A DNA stretch of 64,000 bases, from positions 710,459-774,458 of the forward strand of contig NZ_NMYC01000005.1 of assembly GCF_002860345.1 (NCBI RefSeq), given 5' to 3'. How positions within the stretch are numbered: the first letter of the stretch is position 1; each line of letters begins with the position of its first letter. The DNA is from Bifidobacterium anseris. Its GTDB lineage: Bacteria > Actinomycetota > Actinomycetes > Actinomycetales > Bifidobacteriaceae. The position numbers and the translations under genes were made by a program. Under the pieces are notes generated by a model. It searched no databases. It was not told the DNA's origin and saw only the letters and a list, made by a program, of their open reading frames with translations. Of the stretch, positions 17,896 through 26,875 are shown one piece after another.

Positions 17896-19295
17896 TGCGC
17901 AGGCAAGTCACATGCGAGCAGGGAACACTGGAGGGATTGGCGGTGGGCGATCCCTCCATCACAGCTTTTCGTGGAGTGCCGTTCGCCGCTCCACCAGTGG
18001 GGCCAAGGCGTTGGCGACCACCCCAGCCGCCGGCGCCTTGGCAAGGTGTACGGTGTGCGTTCGACGATGCCCCGGCCTGCCTGCAACCCATTCCGGGAGC
18101 GTCAAACCCGTTCTATGACAAGGAATGGGGCATGGATCCCGCCATCCCGCTCGATGAGGATTGCCTGTATCTGAACATCTGGACGCCGGCATTGCGGGGG
18201 AGCGGCGCCGATGCGCGCCTCACCGGCGAACCCCTGCCGGTCATGGTGTGGATCCATGGAGGCGCCTACCAGTGCGGGTGCGCGATGGAGAAGGAGTTCG
18301 ACGGCACCGCGCTCGCGCGTCAGGGCGTTGTGGTTGTGTCGGTGGCGTATCGGCTGAACGTGTTCGGATTTTTCTCACACCGCTGGCTGCAGGAGGAAGC
18401 GGAGGAAGGCGCCCCGTATGCGAATTTCGGATGGTTGGACCAACAGGCCGCCCTTCGGTGGGTGCGCCGCAACATCACCGTTTTCGGTGGCGACCCCACG
18501 CGCATATGCGTCTTCGGGCAGTCCGCGGGTGCGGCTTCGGTATTGGCGCAATGCTGCGCGCCGGGTAATGCCGGACTGTTCTCCCGGGCGATCATGCAAT
18601 CAGGCGCGGGCCTTGGCTACTTCAATGCAACGCTGTGCTCATTGGAATCCGCACAGTCGACGGGCGCAAGGTTGATGCGGCGTCTGGGGGTGGAGAACCT
18701 CGATGAGGCGCGGGGTGTCGATGCGCAGACCCTGTTCGAGGAGGCGTCGCAGCTTGAGGCGCCTGAGGGTGTGGATGATGCCACATGGACGATGATAGCC
18801 AATTGGGTGCCATGTGTCGATGGCGTCTTCATGCCACGGCAGGAGCGCGATCTGATACTTGACGGCCAAACCAAGGACATTGATCTGGTGGTGGGAGACA
18901 CGCAAGACGAATTCATGGTGCCCGACGGGCAAGGCCATCAGGTACGGGCTGGCCGCGAAGGCAACCGCCGGCTGATCGCAGCATGGCAGCTTGGCGGCGG
19001 CCGCGCACCGTATTACTACCATTTCGATGTGCCGATGCCCGGCGATGATGCGGGTTCCTTCCACTCTTCCGACCTTTGGTTCGTGTTCGGGACCTTGGGT
19101 TCATGCTGGCGACCCATGCGGGGATGCCACGTCGAGCTCTCCCAATGCATGTCACGGTATTGGACGTGTTTTGCGGCAGTGGGCGATCCCAACGGGCAGG
19201 GCCTTGTGCGTTGGGATCGCACCGACATGCATGGCGACCGCTTCATGCATCTGGGTTTCCCCATGGGAATGCGCAGTGGGCATCGCGGCGCATGA
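17895..19295 (+). CDS. Type B carboxylesterase (possible xylan side-chain esterase)
   Basis: A 466-residue alpha/beta hydrolase. Family landmarks: FRGVPFAAPPVGPRRW near the N-terminus, EDCLYLNIW, the oxyanion strand MVWIHGGAY, the nucleophile elbow GQSAGA near residue 209, and a C-terminal FHSSDLWFVF containing the catalytic His. Its ATG shares one base with the previous stop (a GTG one codon earlier is also possible), so both esterases are coupled. Substrate could be acetylated or feruloylated arabinoxylan fragments, inferred only from position. No signal peptide. Confidence 0.85.
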   Translation: MRRQVTCEQGTLEGLAVGDPSITAFRGVPFAAPPVGPRRWRPPQPPAPWQGVRCAFDDAPACLQPIPGASNPFYDKEWGMDPAIPLDEDCLYLNIWTPALRGSGADARLTGEPLPVMVWIHGGAYQCGCAMEKEFDGTALARQGVVVVSVAYRLNVFGFFSHRWLQEEAEEGAPYANFGWLDQQAALRWVRRNITVFGGDPTRICVFGQSAGAASVLAQCCAPGNAGLFSRAIMQSGAGLGYFNATLCSLESAQSTGARLMRRLGVENLDEARGVDAQTLFEEASQLEAPEGVDDATWTMIANWVPCVDGVFMPRQERDLILDGQTKDIDLVVGDTQDEFMVPDGQGHQVRAGREGNRRLIAAWQLGGGRAPYYYHFDVPMPGDDAGSFHSSDLWFVFGTLGSCWRPMRGCHVELSQCMSRYWTCFAAVGDPNGQGLVRWDRTDMHGDRFMHLGFPMGMRSGHRGA

Positions 19296-19307
19296 CCGCA
19301 CCATGGA

Positions 19308-20867
19308 TCAGACTCCCATATCCGAGGCATCGTGATAACGGAAGCGCATGAAGTCGGCATGTCCTCCAACATGCCGGGTCGCTTGGGTGAACAGCGCGAA
19401 CCGGCATCCTGTGAAATGATCCAGTTTGAACCACAGGCGGTGGGGATGTCCGATCGGTATCCACCCGGCGTCTGTTCGCACAAGGAAGCGCGCGGTATCG
19501 CGCATGTCGGTGTAGTCGATCTCCAAGCGGAACGTGGCCTGCGGCGACGGCAATGGCAGGGACTCCACTTCAACCGGGATCTCGTCGTAATGGCGTTCGG
19601 CGGTGTTGTCCGGGTGCAGCGCATTGCGCTCCGCCATGATCGCATACCAAGATCCCTGCCTGCGTGTTATGGCGGCGTATGCGTAGCAGCCTTGGAATGC
19701 GCAGAGCCCGGCGATGTCGCCTTCCATGAGTCCGCTGGCGTCGATGGTTACTTCCGCGGCGCACCGTGGGCCGGTCGTGCGTTGCGTAAGCGTATTGGTC
19801 GCCCGCAGCATGGTGGCCGATACGCGGCTTGTGGTGATGCGGAATGCGCCGGGGCGTTCCGTCACCGACCATGTCTCGTCATGTGGTGTGTGGTTGAACT
19901 GCCAATAGGGGGCCAGATGGATGTTTCCCTTGTCATCGGGCGTGTAGCGGAAATCGTCATTGCCATTGAGCGGCGCATAATGATGGTGCGGTTCGACGGA
20001 AGGAGCGCTTTCGACGTATGCCGGAACCCGCCCGTTCACGCCCAATACGGGCATGCCGTCCGTATCGAAATGCATCGGCATGAGCACGGGTGTCCTGCCC
20101 AATGCCCCGCGGTCCTGGAACATGAACGCGTACCATTGGCCATCGGGCGTGTCCACCATGCCGCCTTGCGCCACACCTTGGTCATGGTATCCCAAGTCGT
20201 CATCCAGAATGCAGCGGCCCCGGAACTCACCGTCAAGAGAATCCGCGATGAAACAATCCTCGGTTTTGCGGTGGCCACGGGCGAAATGACAGGTGAACAG
20301 GTAATACCGTCCATCATGCCGTTGCAGATGCGAGCCTTCGTATCCCAGATCCTGATTCGGCAGGTCCTGCACGAGCACGCGGTCGAGTCCACCGGCCTTC
20401 GGTCCGGACAGATCCACCTCCATCTCGGTCAGCCGCAGTGTGGTGTTGCCGTGAACGATGAACACACGCCCATCGTCAAAGAGCAGCGAAGGATCGTGGT
20501 AGAAGCCCTGGACGATATGATGACGCCATGGACCGCGGGCGTCCTCGGCGGTGAACAGGTGGGTCGTATGGGTGTCATTCGCGGAGAACAGCACATGGAA
20601 TCTGCCGTTGTGCCATCGCAGGGACGGCGCCCACATGCCTTGCCCGTACAAGTCCTGATCGCCGTCCAACATATAGGCGCCCGTATGCCCAAGTGTGTGG
20701 TAGACATGGCCATACGGTTCCCAATGTGTCAGGTCGAACGACCTCAATATGTCGCATCCGGGCATGAAATGCATCGTGGTGCTCGCCATGTAATAGGTAT
20801 GGCCGACCCTGATGATGTCGGGATCGGGAAAATCCGAGTTGAGTATTGGATTCCGGACAACGCCCAT
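19308..20867 (-). CDS. GH43-family glycosidase, FPDPD-type (third GH43)
   Basis: A 519-residue GH43 enzyme with the triad Asp15 in DFPDPDII, Asp125 in YHDPSLLF and Glu177 in YEGSHLQ. The sequence DIIRVGHTYYMASTTMHFMPG is typical of the subfamily 12 neighbourhood, which includes arabinofuranosidases and xylosidases. A beta-sandwich domain follows from about residue 330. TGGAGG before the ATG at 20867 fixes the start; 25 upstream codons in frame lack a site. It follows xylB on the same strand after a hairpin. No signal peptide. Confidence 0.88.
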   Translation of the reverse strand: MGVVRNPILNSDFPDPDIIRVGHTYYMASTTMHFMPGCDILRSFDLTHWEPYGHVYHTLGHTGAYMLDGDQDLYGQGMWAPSLRWHNGRFHVLFSANDTHTTHLFTAEDARGPWRHHIVQGFYHDPSLLFDDGRVFIVHGNTTLRLTEMEVDLSGPKAGGLDRVLVQDLPNQDLGYEGSHLQRHDGRYYLFTCHFARGHRKTEDCFIADSLDGEFRGRCILDDDLGYHDQGVAQGGMVDTPDGQWYAFMFQDRGALGRTPVLMPMHFDTDGMPVLGVNGRVPAYVESAPSVEPHHHYAPLNGNDDFRYTPDDKGNIHLAPYWQFNHTPHDETWSVTERPGAFRITTSRVSATMLRATNTLTQRTTGPRCAAEVTIDASGLMEGDIAGLCAFQGCYAYAAITRRQGSWYAIMAERNALHPDNTAERHYDEIPVEVESLPLPSPQATFRLEIDYTDMRDTARFLVRTDAGWIPIGHPHRLWFKLDHFTGCRFALFTQATRHVGGHADFMRFRYHDASDMGV

Positions 20868-20905
20868 AGAAGCCTCCAGGGGTAAGGATTTACGATATGG
20901 AATGC

Positions 20906-20945
20906 CGGGTGGCGGGCGCGATATGCGGATGGCACCCGCCACCCG
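20906..20945 (-). terminator. Hairpin between xylB and the GH43 gene
   Basis: Perfect 11-bp stem CGGGTGGCGGG (20906-20916) with complement at 20935-20945. It lies between the xylB stop and the GH43 ribosome site, and may attenuate read-through. Confidence 0.55.
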
Positions 20946-20963
20946 TTTGGGGTGCGGAAAGAA

Positions 20964-22493
20964 TCAGCCGCGGGCCTGTACGTAGGCCTCATAGACCTGC
21001 GGGGTGGGGGCGCCGATCTGCACCCCGTCGATCGAAATCGGCCAGTCGGGAGCGTCGTCCACGCCGCTGAGCACCCAGGCGGCCTGCCTTGCCGCGCCGA
21101 TCGCCACGTATTCGTCGGTCGCCGGGCATGAGACATCCATACCCAGGATGCATGGTGCGAGCGTGCGGACCGCCATTGACTTGGCTCCGCCGCCGATGAG
21201 CAGGATCCGGTCGATTTGCGCGCCGAGCGAACGGATGAGCTCCATGCAGTCGCGCTGCGAGCACAACAGGCCCTCCACGAAGGCGCGCGCCACGTTGCGG
21301 CGCTCGGTGTTGCGCAGCGTCATGCCACTCAATGTGGCGGTGGCGTCCGGGCGGTTCGGTGTGCGCTCGCCGTCGAAATACGGCACGAGCGTCATGCCGC
21401 CGGCGCCCGGGTGCGAATCGAGCGCGAGCGTGGTGAGCTCGTCGTAGTCCACGTCGAGCATTGCGCGCGCCGCGTCCAGAATACGCGAGGCGTTGATCGT
21501 GCATGCAAGGGGCAGGAAATGCCCGGTGCAGTCGGCGAATCCGGATACCGAGCCGCTCAGGTCGTAGACGGGCTGCTCACTGATCGCGGCCGCCACGCCC
21601 GATGTGCCGAGTGAAACGGACACGTCGCCCACGGTCATGCCCAGGCCGAGCGAAGCCATCGCATTGTCGCCGCCGCCGGGCGCGATGATGCATCCGCCGG
21701 GCACTTGCGCGCCGGCGATGGACGGATCCGCGTTGACCGGTGCAACTTGGTTCGGTCCAAGCACGTGGGGCAGCACGATGCGTTCGGCGTGCTCGGTGGC
21801 GGCGGCGCCCGGCGTGCAGGCGTCGTCGGGCTGCAGTCCCAGCGCGAGCAGGTCGCGCCGGTAGGTGTTGGAGGCGGCGTCGAAGTACAGTGTGCCCGAG
21901 GCGTCGGAACGGTCGGTGAACAGGGCGTCGAGATGCGCGTTTTCGCCCGGCTGCACGGGGCCGAAGCCGGCGATGCGCCAGCTCAGCCAGTCATGCGGCA
22001 GGCACACGGCGGCGATGCGTGCCGCGTTCGCCGGTTCGTGCTGCGCCACCCATTTGATTTTGGTGAGTGTGTACGAGGCGACGGGGGAGGAGCCCACGGC
22101 TTTCACCCAACGTTCGATGCCGCGCTGGTGCGGGTCCTCCGGCTCTCCGTCGGCCGCCGGCGCGGCGCCGAGCTCATCGATGAGCGCTTCGGCCTGCGGC
22201 GCCGAGCTCGTGTCGTTCCACAGCATCGCGTCGCGGATCACCCGGCCATGTTCGTCGAGTGCCACCATGCCGTGCTGCTGGCCGCCCACGGCGATCGCGG
22301 ACACATCGTCCAGTCCACCGGCCTGCGAGGCGGCTTCCTGGAACGCGCGCCACCAGTGCTCCGGGTTGACGACGGATCCGTCGGGGTGCTTCGCCTGTCC
22401 GAAGCGCACCAGTTCGCCCGTTGCGGCGTCGGTGACACGGACCTTGCAGGATTGGGTCGAAGCGTCGACCCCGGCCACGAGAACTCTGCTCAT
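20964..22493 (-). CDS. xylB: Xylulokinase
   Basis: Phosphorylates D-xylulose with ATP to xylulose 5-phosphate, substrate of phosphoketolase in bifidobacteria. A 509-residue FGGY kinase: VAGVDASTQSCKVRV (phosphate 1), AIAVGGQQHGMVALD and AMLWNDTSS (sugar site), GGGDNAMASLGLG, SLGTSGVAAA, and the C-terminal ATP site ILLIGGGAKS. AAAGGAGTC gives the ATG at 22493; upstream in-frame codons are rejected. It is divergent from the ROK repressor gene, with a palindromic operator between them. Confidence 0.96.
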   Translation of the reverse strand: MSRVLVAGVDASTQSCKVRVTDAATGELVRFGQAKHPDGSVVNPEHWWRAFQEAASQAGGLDDVSAIAVGGQQHGMVALDEHGRVIRDAMLWNDTSSAPQAEALIDELGAAPAADGEPEDPHQRGIERWVKAVGSSPVASYTLTKIKWVAQHEPANAARIAAVCLPHDWLSWRIAGFGPVQPGENAHLDALFTDRSDASGTLYFDAASNTYRRDLLALGLQPDDACTPGAAATEHAERIVLPHVLGPNQVAPVNADPSIAGAQVPGGCIIAPGGGDNAMASLGLGMTVGDVSVSLGTSGVAAAISEQPVYDLSGSVSGFADCTGHFLPLACTINASRILDAARAMLDVDYDELTTLALDSHPGAGGMTLVPYFDGERTPNRPDATATLSGMTLRNTERRNVARAFVEGLLCSQRDCMELIRSLGAQIDRILLIGGGAKSMAVRTLAPCILGMDVSCPATDEYVAIGAARQAAWVLSGVDDAPDWPISIDGVQIGAPTPQVYEAYVQARG

Positions 22494-22568
22494 GAGATGA
22501 CTCCTTTGTTCGTCCGTCCGCCGTGTGCGGGGCACTGCGGCGTGCATGCGAAGCGTGCGGACGGCCTA

Positions 22569-22591
22569 TATAGTTAGATGAGTAAACTATA
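22569..22591. promoter_or_regulatory. ROK repressor operator between xylB and its regulator
   Basis: TATAGTT-N9-AACTATA, a perfect 7-bp inverted repeat. A plus-strand TATAAT (22588-22593) overlaps one arm, so binding should block the regulator's own promoter and probably xylB. It resembles AT-rich XylR operators of other Gram-positives. Confidence 0.6.
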
Positions 22592-22686
22592 ATGGGTAGT
22601 GTAGCATACGATATGTCGGCGAGGAAACGCCCACGCGGGTCGCAGAGTGGCTGCACACTCGGGCTGGAGCAAGCAAGGAGTGTCTT

Positions 22687-23907
22687 ATGGCGGTTCTCAA
22701 GCGCATCAATCAGGATGACCTACGCAACCACAACCTATCCGTGGTGCTTGATACGATGCTCCGTTCCACAAGCGCTTTCAGCCGTGCAGACCTTGCCAAG
22801 GAGACCGGCCTCACGAAAGCCACGATGTCGCTGCTCATCTCCATGCTCCTTTCGCACCGCATCGTCAAGGAGGGCGCGCCGCTCGTCCAGTCGGTGTACG
22901 GGCGTCCAAGCACGCCGCTGAGCATAGCGGGCGGCAGTGTGTGCGGCATCGGCATCCAGATCAACACCGATGGCTACGGCTATGTGGTGCTCGACCTCGA
23001 CGGCAGTGTCGTGGCCGAGCGCTGGATCGCGCGCGACCTGCACGACGCCGACGCCGACGCGCTGTTCAACGAGCTTGACGCCATGCTCGTCGAACAGGAG
23101 AAGACACTGCGCGCGCAGAGCTATATGATCGCCGGCGTCGGCCTTGCGTTGCCCGGCCTGGTGACCGAGGACGGCCATCTGCTCATGGCGCGCAACTTGG
23201 GGTGGGAAGACCTCGACCTGAGCCGTTTCGACCTGATTCGCCGGTTCGACGTGGTGGTGGCGAACGAATCGAACATGGCCGCTGTGGCGCAGCTGCCGGG
23301 GTATGCCACGCAGCGCACCGACGAGGGGATTGTGGGGCCGAACGGATCGTTCCTGTATGTGTCGACCGACATCGGCATCGGCGGCGCCATTGTGCGCGGG
23401 GGGCGCGTGGTCACCGGCGACCATGGGTATGCCGGAGAGATCGGCCATCTTTCGGTGCAGATGGATGGGCCCGTCTGCCGTTGCGGCCGCCGCGGCTGCG
23501 TCGAGGCCTACGCCGGCCGCCGATCCATGGTGGAGGCCGCCGGCGTGGCCGAAGGCAATGCCGCTGCCTCACAGGCGGCGCTCGACGAATTCGGTAGGCG
23601 CGTGCGGGAAGGGGATCCGGTCGCCATGGCGGTGTTCGCCGACGCCGGGCATGCCATGACGTCGATGCTTACGTCGGTGATCAATCTGTCCGACCTCGAT
23701 ACCGTGATCATTGGCGGCAGCTGGGCCCGCGTGCCTGCGGATGTGCTGGAGCGCATGGCGGCGCGCGTCCAGGCGCGTATCCTCGCGCGCGGCACGCTCA
23801 ATGTGCGCCTGCTGCGCGCTTCGGGCATCTCTCGCCCGGCGCTGTTCGGCGCCGCACAGACCGGCTTGCGCAATTTCATCGACGACCCGCTGCGCTACCT
23901 CGGCTGA
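22687..23907 (+). CDS. ROK-family transcriptional repressor (XylR-like)
   Basis: A 406-residue regulator: winged helix-turn-helix at about residues 10-70 (SRADLAKETGLTKATMSLLIS), then a sugar-kinase-like ROK domain with STDIGIGGAIVRGG, the GEIGHLSV motif and the zinc site CRCGRRGCVEAY. A xylose-responsive repressor of xylB is the best inference given the divergent layout and operator. AAGGAG precedes the ATG. Confidence 0.9.
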   Translation: MAVLKRINQDDLRNHNLSVVLDTMLRSTSAFSRADLAKETGLTKATMSLLISMLLSHRIVKEGAPLVQSVYGRPSTPLSIAGGSVCGIGIQINTDGYGYVVLDLDGSVVAERWIARDLHDADADALFNELDAMLVEQEKTLRAQSYMIAGVGLALPGLVTEDGHLLMARNLGWEDLDLSRFDLIRRFDVVVANESNMAAVAQLPGYATQRTDEGIVGPNGSFLYVSTDIGIGGAIVRGGRVVTGDHGYAGEIGHLSVQMDGPVCRCGRRGCVEAYAGRRSMVEAAGVAEGNAAASQAALDEFGRRVREGDPVAMAVFADAGHAMTSMLTSVINLSDLDTVIIGGSWARVPADVLERMAARVQARILARGTLNVRLLRASGISRPALFGAAQTGLRNFIDDPLRYLG

Positions 23908-24070
23908 GGGCGCCCGTACTCCATCTCAATATGCAGTTCGCATAGTGGTCGTCTTGCGGTGCGGTGCTACACTGTCTTGCGGCGTTCCCGCCCGAGCTGC
24001 GCAGGTCAAGGAACGCCGGCGATCCGCCAATACCATGCTGTGCGCAGTACCGTAAGGAAGAGGGACTTCC

Positions 24071-24727
24071 ATGATCGAACACACCCAAAACCAATCCAAC
24101 ATCACCATCCGTTCGGGCAGAAGACTGCGTTGGACGACCGCGGACATCGCCGTGGCCGCCGCGCTCGGCATCGCTGCCGGCGTCGTCTTCTGGGGATTCA
24201 ATTTCGCCTACTCGTCGATCTCTCCGATTCTCGGCGGACTGCTGCCGGGATTCGCGAGCATCCTGCACGCCGTGTGGTACTTCTCGGGTACGCTCGCCGT
24301 GCTCATCCTGCGCAAGCCGGGGTCGGCCGTCTTCGTCAACCTCGTCGGATGCGCCGCCGAGATGCTGATCGGCAGCTCGTTCTCCTTCGGATTCGTCTTC
24401 CTGTCGGCCGCGCTGCAGGGACTGTTCGCCGAACTGCCGTTCGCGCTGACGCGCTACCGCGTCTTTAATCTGCCGATCTCGATCCTGTCCGGCGTGAGCA
24501 CGGCGGTCGAATACGGCGTCTACCTGATGCTGTTCCGCTATCAGGGCGTCGCGTTCGTCAGCCCGCGCGGCATCGTGCACATGGTGAGTGAGATCATCGG
24601 CGGCGCGCTCATCGCCGGCGTGTGCTCGTGGTACCTCTACCTGGCGATCGCGAAGACTGGCGTCCTCGACCGCTTCGCCTCCGGCCGCGCCGTCCGCACC
24701 GCCGCAACCGCCGGCACTGAGCGGTGA
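24071..24727 (+). CDS. ECF transporter S component, YkoE-like
   Basis: A 218-residue membrane protein with about six hydrophobic segments, resembling YkoE, the substrate-binding S component for thiamine or its precursor in ECF importers (AALGIAAGVVFWGFNFAYS, ILGGLLPGFASILHAVW). Usually ykoE is followed by the energising ykoD and ykoC; here no ATPase or T component is adjacent, so it must use a shared module if functional. No thiamine riboswitch signature is seen in the 163-base leader. AAGGAAGAGGG precedes the ATG. Confidence 0.75.
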   Translation: MIEHTQNQSNITIRSGRRLRWTTADIAVAAALGIAAGVVFWGFNFAYSSISPILGGLLPGFASILHAVWYFSGTLAVLILRKPGSAVFVNLVGCAAEMLIGSSFSFGFVFLSAALQGLFAELPFALTRYRVFNLPISILSGVSTAVEYGVYLMLFRYQGVAFVSPRGIVHMVSEIIGGALIAGVCSWYLYLAIAKTGVLDRFASGRAVRTAATAGTER

Positions 24728-24775
24728 CCCATTTTGCCGCCGTGCGCCGCATCTGGCGGCGGTCCATGGTTGACC

Positions 24776-24825
24776 CCAACCACCTACTGCCGCTGCAACC
24801 GTGTTTGATGGCAGTCGGTGGTTGG
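24776..24825 (+). terminator. Hairpin after the ECF S-component gene
   Basis: Sixteen-base arms (24776-24791 and 24810-24825) with one mismatch and an 18-base loop, 49 bases after the stop. Little T-run. The rest of the 312-base gap before 25040 holds no supported gene. Confidence 0.5.
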
Positions 24826-25039
24826 CCTCAATCTTGGACTGCTGCAGGGGAGGGGTGCTTCGGCGGGAGATTGGTGGGCGGACCGGGATGTCCCACTACG
24901 TAAGATAGGCGGCGAGGATACGGGAGGGCGTCCACGTACACTGAAGTCGGCGATGCATGGGCAGGAGAGAGCGTGCATCGTGACGAACGCATGCGACATC
25001 ATCGAGATGTGCGCCATCACATGAAAAGAAGGTTTGTTC

Positions 25040-25957
25040 ATGGTGGACGACAGCACGATCGTGTACGCGGGGGCCGAGGCCGGCACGCAGACCGAACTCA
25101 TCAACCCCAACGAAATCGCCGCGATGGCGAAGCAGCCGAGCCACAAGCCGCCGAAAGACGACAATCGCAAATACCTGTGGGTGATCTTCGCGTCGATCGC
25201 CGTGCTCGCACTGTTCGCCGCCGTCATCCTCATCGGCGTGCAGATCCACAACCATCGTCAGCAGCAGCTCGCGCAGGAGCATGCGCGCTGCGAAAGCGCG
25301 ATGACGGCGCTCAACGAGAAGGCAAAGCAGTACGAGGCGCTGCGCGACGGCGACGGCGCTGCCGCCGGAGCGATCTCCGACATTCAGGTCACCGACAGCG
25401 GCACCGTCAAGCTGCTCGACGAACAGCTCAAGGCGCAGACGCCGTCGGCGACGAGCTGCGCCGTGTCGTCGATCGACCAATACGACGCGCGCATCCAGCA
25501 GATCCACGATCACGAGGAGTGGTACGACGCGCATATGCGTTCGCTGCAGGAAGCTGTCGACGGCGTCAACGATTCGAAGCGGCTCAAGGAGGTTGAGGAG
25601 GCGACGGCCACGCTCGACGACACGTTGCGCGAGGCGCAGACGACGCTCGACCTGACGCGCGGTCAGGTGGCCGACGAGGCGACGTGGAACCGCCTGTCCG
25701 ATCTCTACGCGAAGGCGCAGCAGGCTGAAGCCGGCGGCAAACTCGACGAGATCACGTCGGTCGAACAGGAGATCAAGACGGCGATTGGCGACGTCAACGC
25801 GTCGCGCGACAAGAAAGTCGCCGAAGATGAACGCAAGGCGCGCGAAGAGGCGCAGAAGAAGGCACAGGCCGAAGCCGACCGCAAGAAGGCGCAGGATCAG
25901 TCCAACAAGGACAACAACCGCGACAACGGCGGCAACAAGGAGAACAATCGCCGCTGA
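25040..25957 (+). CDS. Single-pass membrane protein with coiled-coil domain, unknown function
   Basis: A 305-residue protein with a cytoplasmic N-terminus, one membrane helix at about residues 45-66 (YLWVIFASIAVLALFAAVIL), then a long extracytoplasmic region rich in Glu, Gln, Ala and Lys with heptad-like spacing, and a charged Lys/Asn/Arg tail. Two cysteines at about 82 and 140 might form a disulphide. No enzyme motif is seen. AGAAGG eight bases before the ATG supports the start. A Rho-independent hairpin follows. A cell-wall or division-linked role is possible but unproven. Confidence 0.75.
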   Translation: MVDDSTIVYAGAEAGTQTELINPNEIAAMAKQPSHKPPKDDNRKYLWVIFASIAVLALFAAVILIGVQIHNHRQQQLAQEHARCESAMTALNEKAKQYEALRDGDGAAAGAISDIQVTDSGTVKLLDEQLKAQTPSATSCAVSSIDQYDARIQQIHDHEEWYDAHMRSLQEAVDGVNDSKRLKEVEEATATLDDTLREAQTTLDLTRGQVADEATWNRLSDLYAKAQQAEAGGKLDEITSVEQEIKTAIGDVNASRDKKVAEDERKAREEAQKKAQAEADRKKAQDQSNKDNNRDNGGNKENNRR

Positions 25958-25985
25958 TTGCGGCGGATACGCGACAGATACGAGG

Positions 25986-26009
25986 AAACCCGCCGTTGCC
26001 AGCGGGTTT
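25986..26009. terminator. Bidirectional terminator between membrane protein gene and tRNA
   Basis: AAACCCGC (25986-25993) pairs with GCGGGTTT (26002-26009); T-rich on the plus side and, read on the minus strand, also T-rich, serving both the upstream plus gene and the minus-strand tRNA. Confidence 0.75.
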
Positions 26010-26016
26010 GCAATCG

Positions 26017-26090
26017 TGGGGCCTCAGGGGCTTGAACCCTGGACCGGCGGATTATGAGTCCGATGCTCTAACCGACTGAGCTAAGGCCCC
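26017..26090 (-). tRNA. tRNA with CAU anticodon (Met elongator or Ile2)
   Basis: A 74-base cloverleaf: acceptor GGGGCCT pairing with AGGCCCC, D arm GCTC/GAGC, anticodon loop CTCATAA, T loop TTCAAGC, discriminator A, and no encoded CCA. The anticodon stem has four pairs plus a T-C mismatch. CAU can be elongator methionine or, after lysidine modification, isoleucine; sequence alone does not settle this by eye. The CTTAGCTCAG stretch resembles both kinds. Confidence 0.93.
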
Positions 26091-26121
26091 ACGTCGTATC
26101 GCGGGAAACCGCGGATGCGAC

Positions 26122-26138
26122 TTGCTAAAGTGTAGCAA
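26122..26138 (-). promoter_or_regulatory. Candidate tRNA promoter element
   Basis: On the minus strand TACACT (26134-26129) lies about 39 bases before the tRNA 5' end, within an inverted repeat TTGCTA-N5-TAGCAA (26122-26138). The -35 is not clear. Confidence 0.35.
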
Positions 26139-26300
26139 ACGACATGACCATTACGGTCGGGGCACGGCAGGGAATCGGCGGATGCGGAAGGGCCGGCGCG
26201 GCCGCGGGCACCGGTTGGGCGGCTGCCGCGGGTGCGCGGACGGCCCTTGTGCGATCGCCCTGCGCAGTCGCGGCGCGGGGCGCGCGGACGGTATAACGAA

Positions 26301-26326
26301 AAACGCCGACCCGAAGGCCGGCGTTT
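26301..26326 (-). terminator. rpmE terminator
   Basis: Stem AAACGCCG/CGGCGTTT (26301-26308 with 26319-26326), ending on the minus strand in GCGTTTTTCG, shortly after the rpmE stop. The preceding stretch to the tRNA holds no supported gene. Confidence 0.8.
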
Positions 26327-26343
26327 CCGTATCAGCGTGAGAG

Positions 26344-26556
26344 TCAGCTGCTCTTCTTGCCGTAGCGCTTCTCGAAGCGGGCCACACGGCCGCCGGTATC
26401 CAGAATCTTCTGCTTACCGGTGTAGAACGGGTGGCACTTCGAGCAGACGTCCACCGTCATGTGGTCGCCCTTGGCGGTCGACTTCGTGACGAAGGTGTTG
26501 CCGCAGGAGCAGGTAACCTGCACCGCATGATAATCAGGATGAATTCCTGGCTGCAT
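26344..26556 (-). CDS. rpmE: Ribosomal protein bL31, zinc-binding form
   Basis: A 70-residue large-subunit protein beginning [20 protein letters not shown]. The CxC and the later [12 protein letters not shown] give the four-cysteine zinc ribbon (C+ type), so it is the zinc-replete paralogue rather than the zinc-free stress form. TAGGAGAC precedes the ATG at 26556. It reads away from prfA. Confidence 0.97.
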   Translation of the reverse strand: MQPGIHPDYHAVQVTCSCGNTFVTKSTAKGDHMTVDVCSKCHPFYTGKQKILDTGGRVARFEKRYGKKSS

Positions 26557-26875
26557 AATTTGTCTCCTAAAGATACGGGGGACCCGGGTCGCCATGCCCC
26601 GATGGCAGGCGTGAACCGGATACATGCATTGTACGGCTGTGCATTGACGCAACCGTACGGCTCGTCCCGTGACGAACCACGAGCGTCGCCATCAGGGACA
26701 ACTTCCCGGGCGCCGTGTTTATTCCACACCCGCACCCACACCCGTGCGCGTCCGCGTTTCTCCTGTGGGCGCCGGAGGCGACAACGGCTCTTGCTAGGAT
26801 GGAACGGTTTGAACGGAGGGCCGTGCACGACGCCGGATGGCGTGAGTCCGCGGCCGAGGCATCGAAAAGGCGAAG

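Noticed and set aside
23908-24070. Thiamine riboswitch upstream of the YkoE-like gene
   Set aside because: The conserved CTGAGA and ACCTGATC elements are absent; only a loose repeat around TCTTGCGG is seen.
26144-26296. A 50-codon plus-strand ORF between the tRNA and rpmE
   Set aside because: No ribosome site, extreme Arg/Gly/Ala composition and overlap with the rpmE terminator; likely chance.
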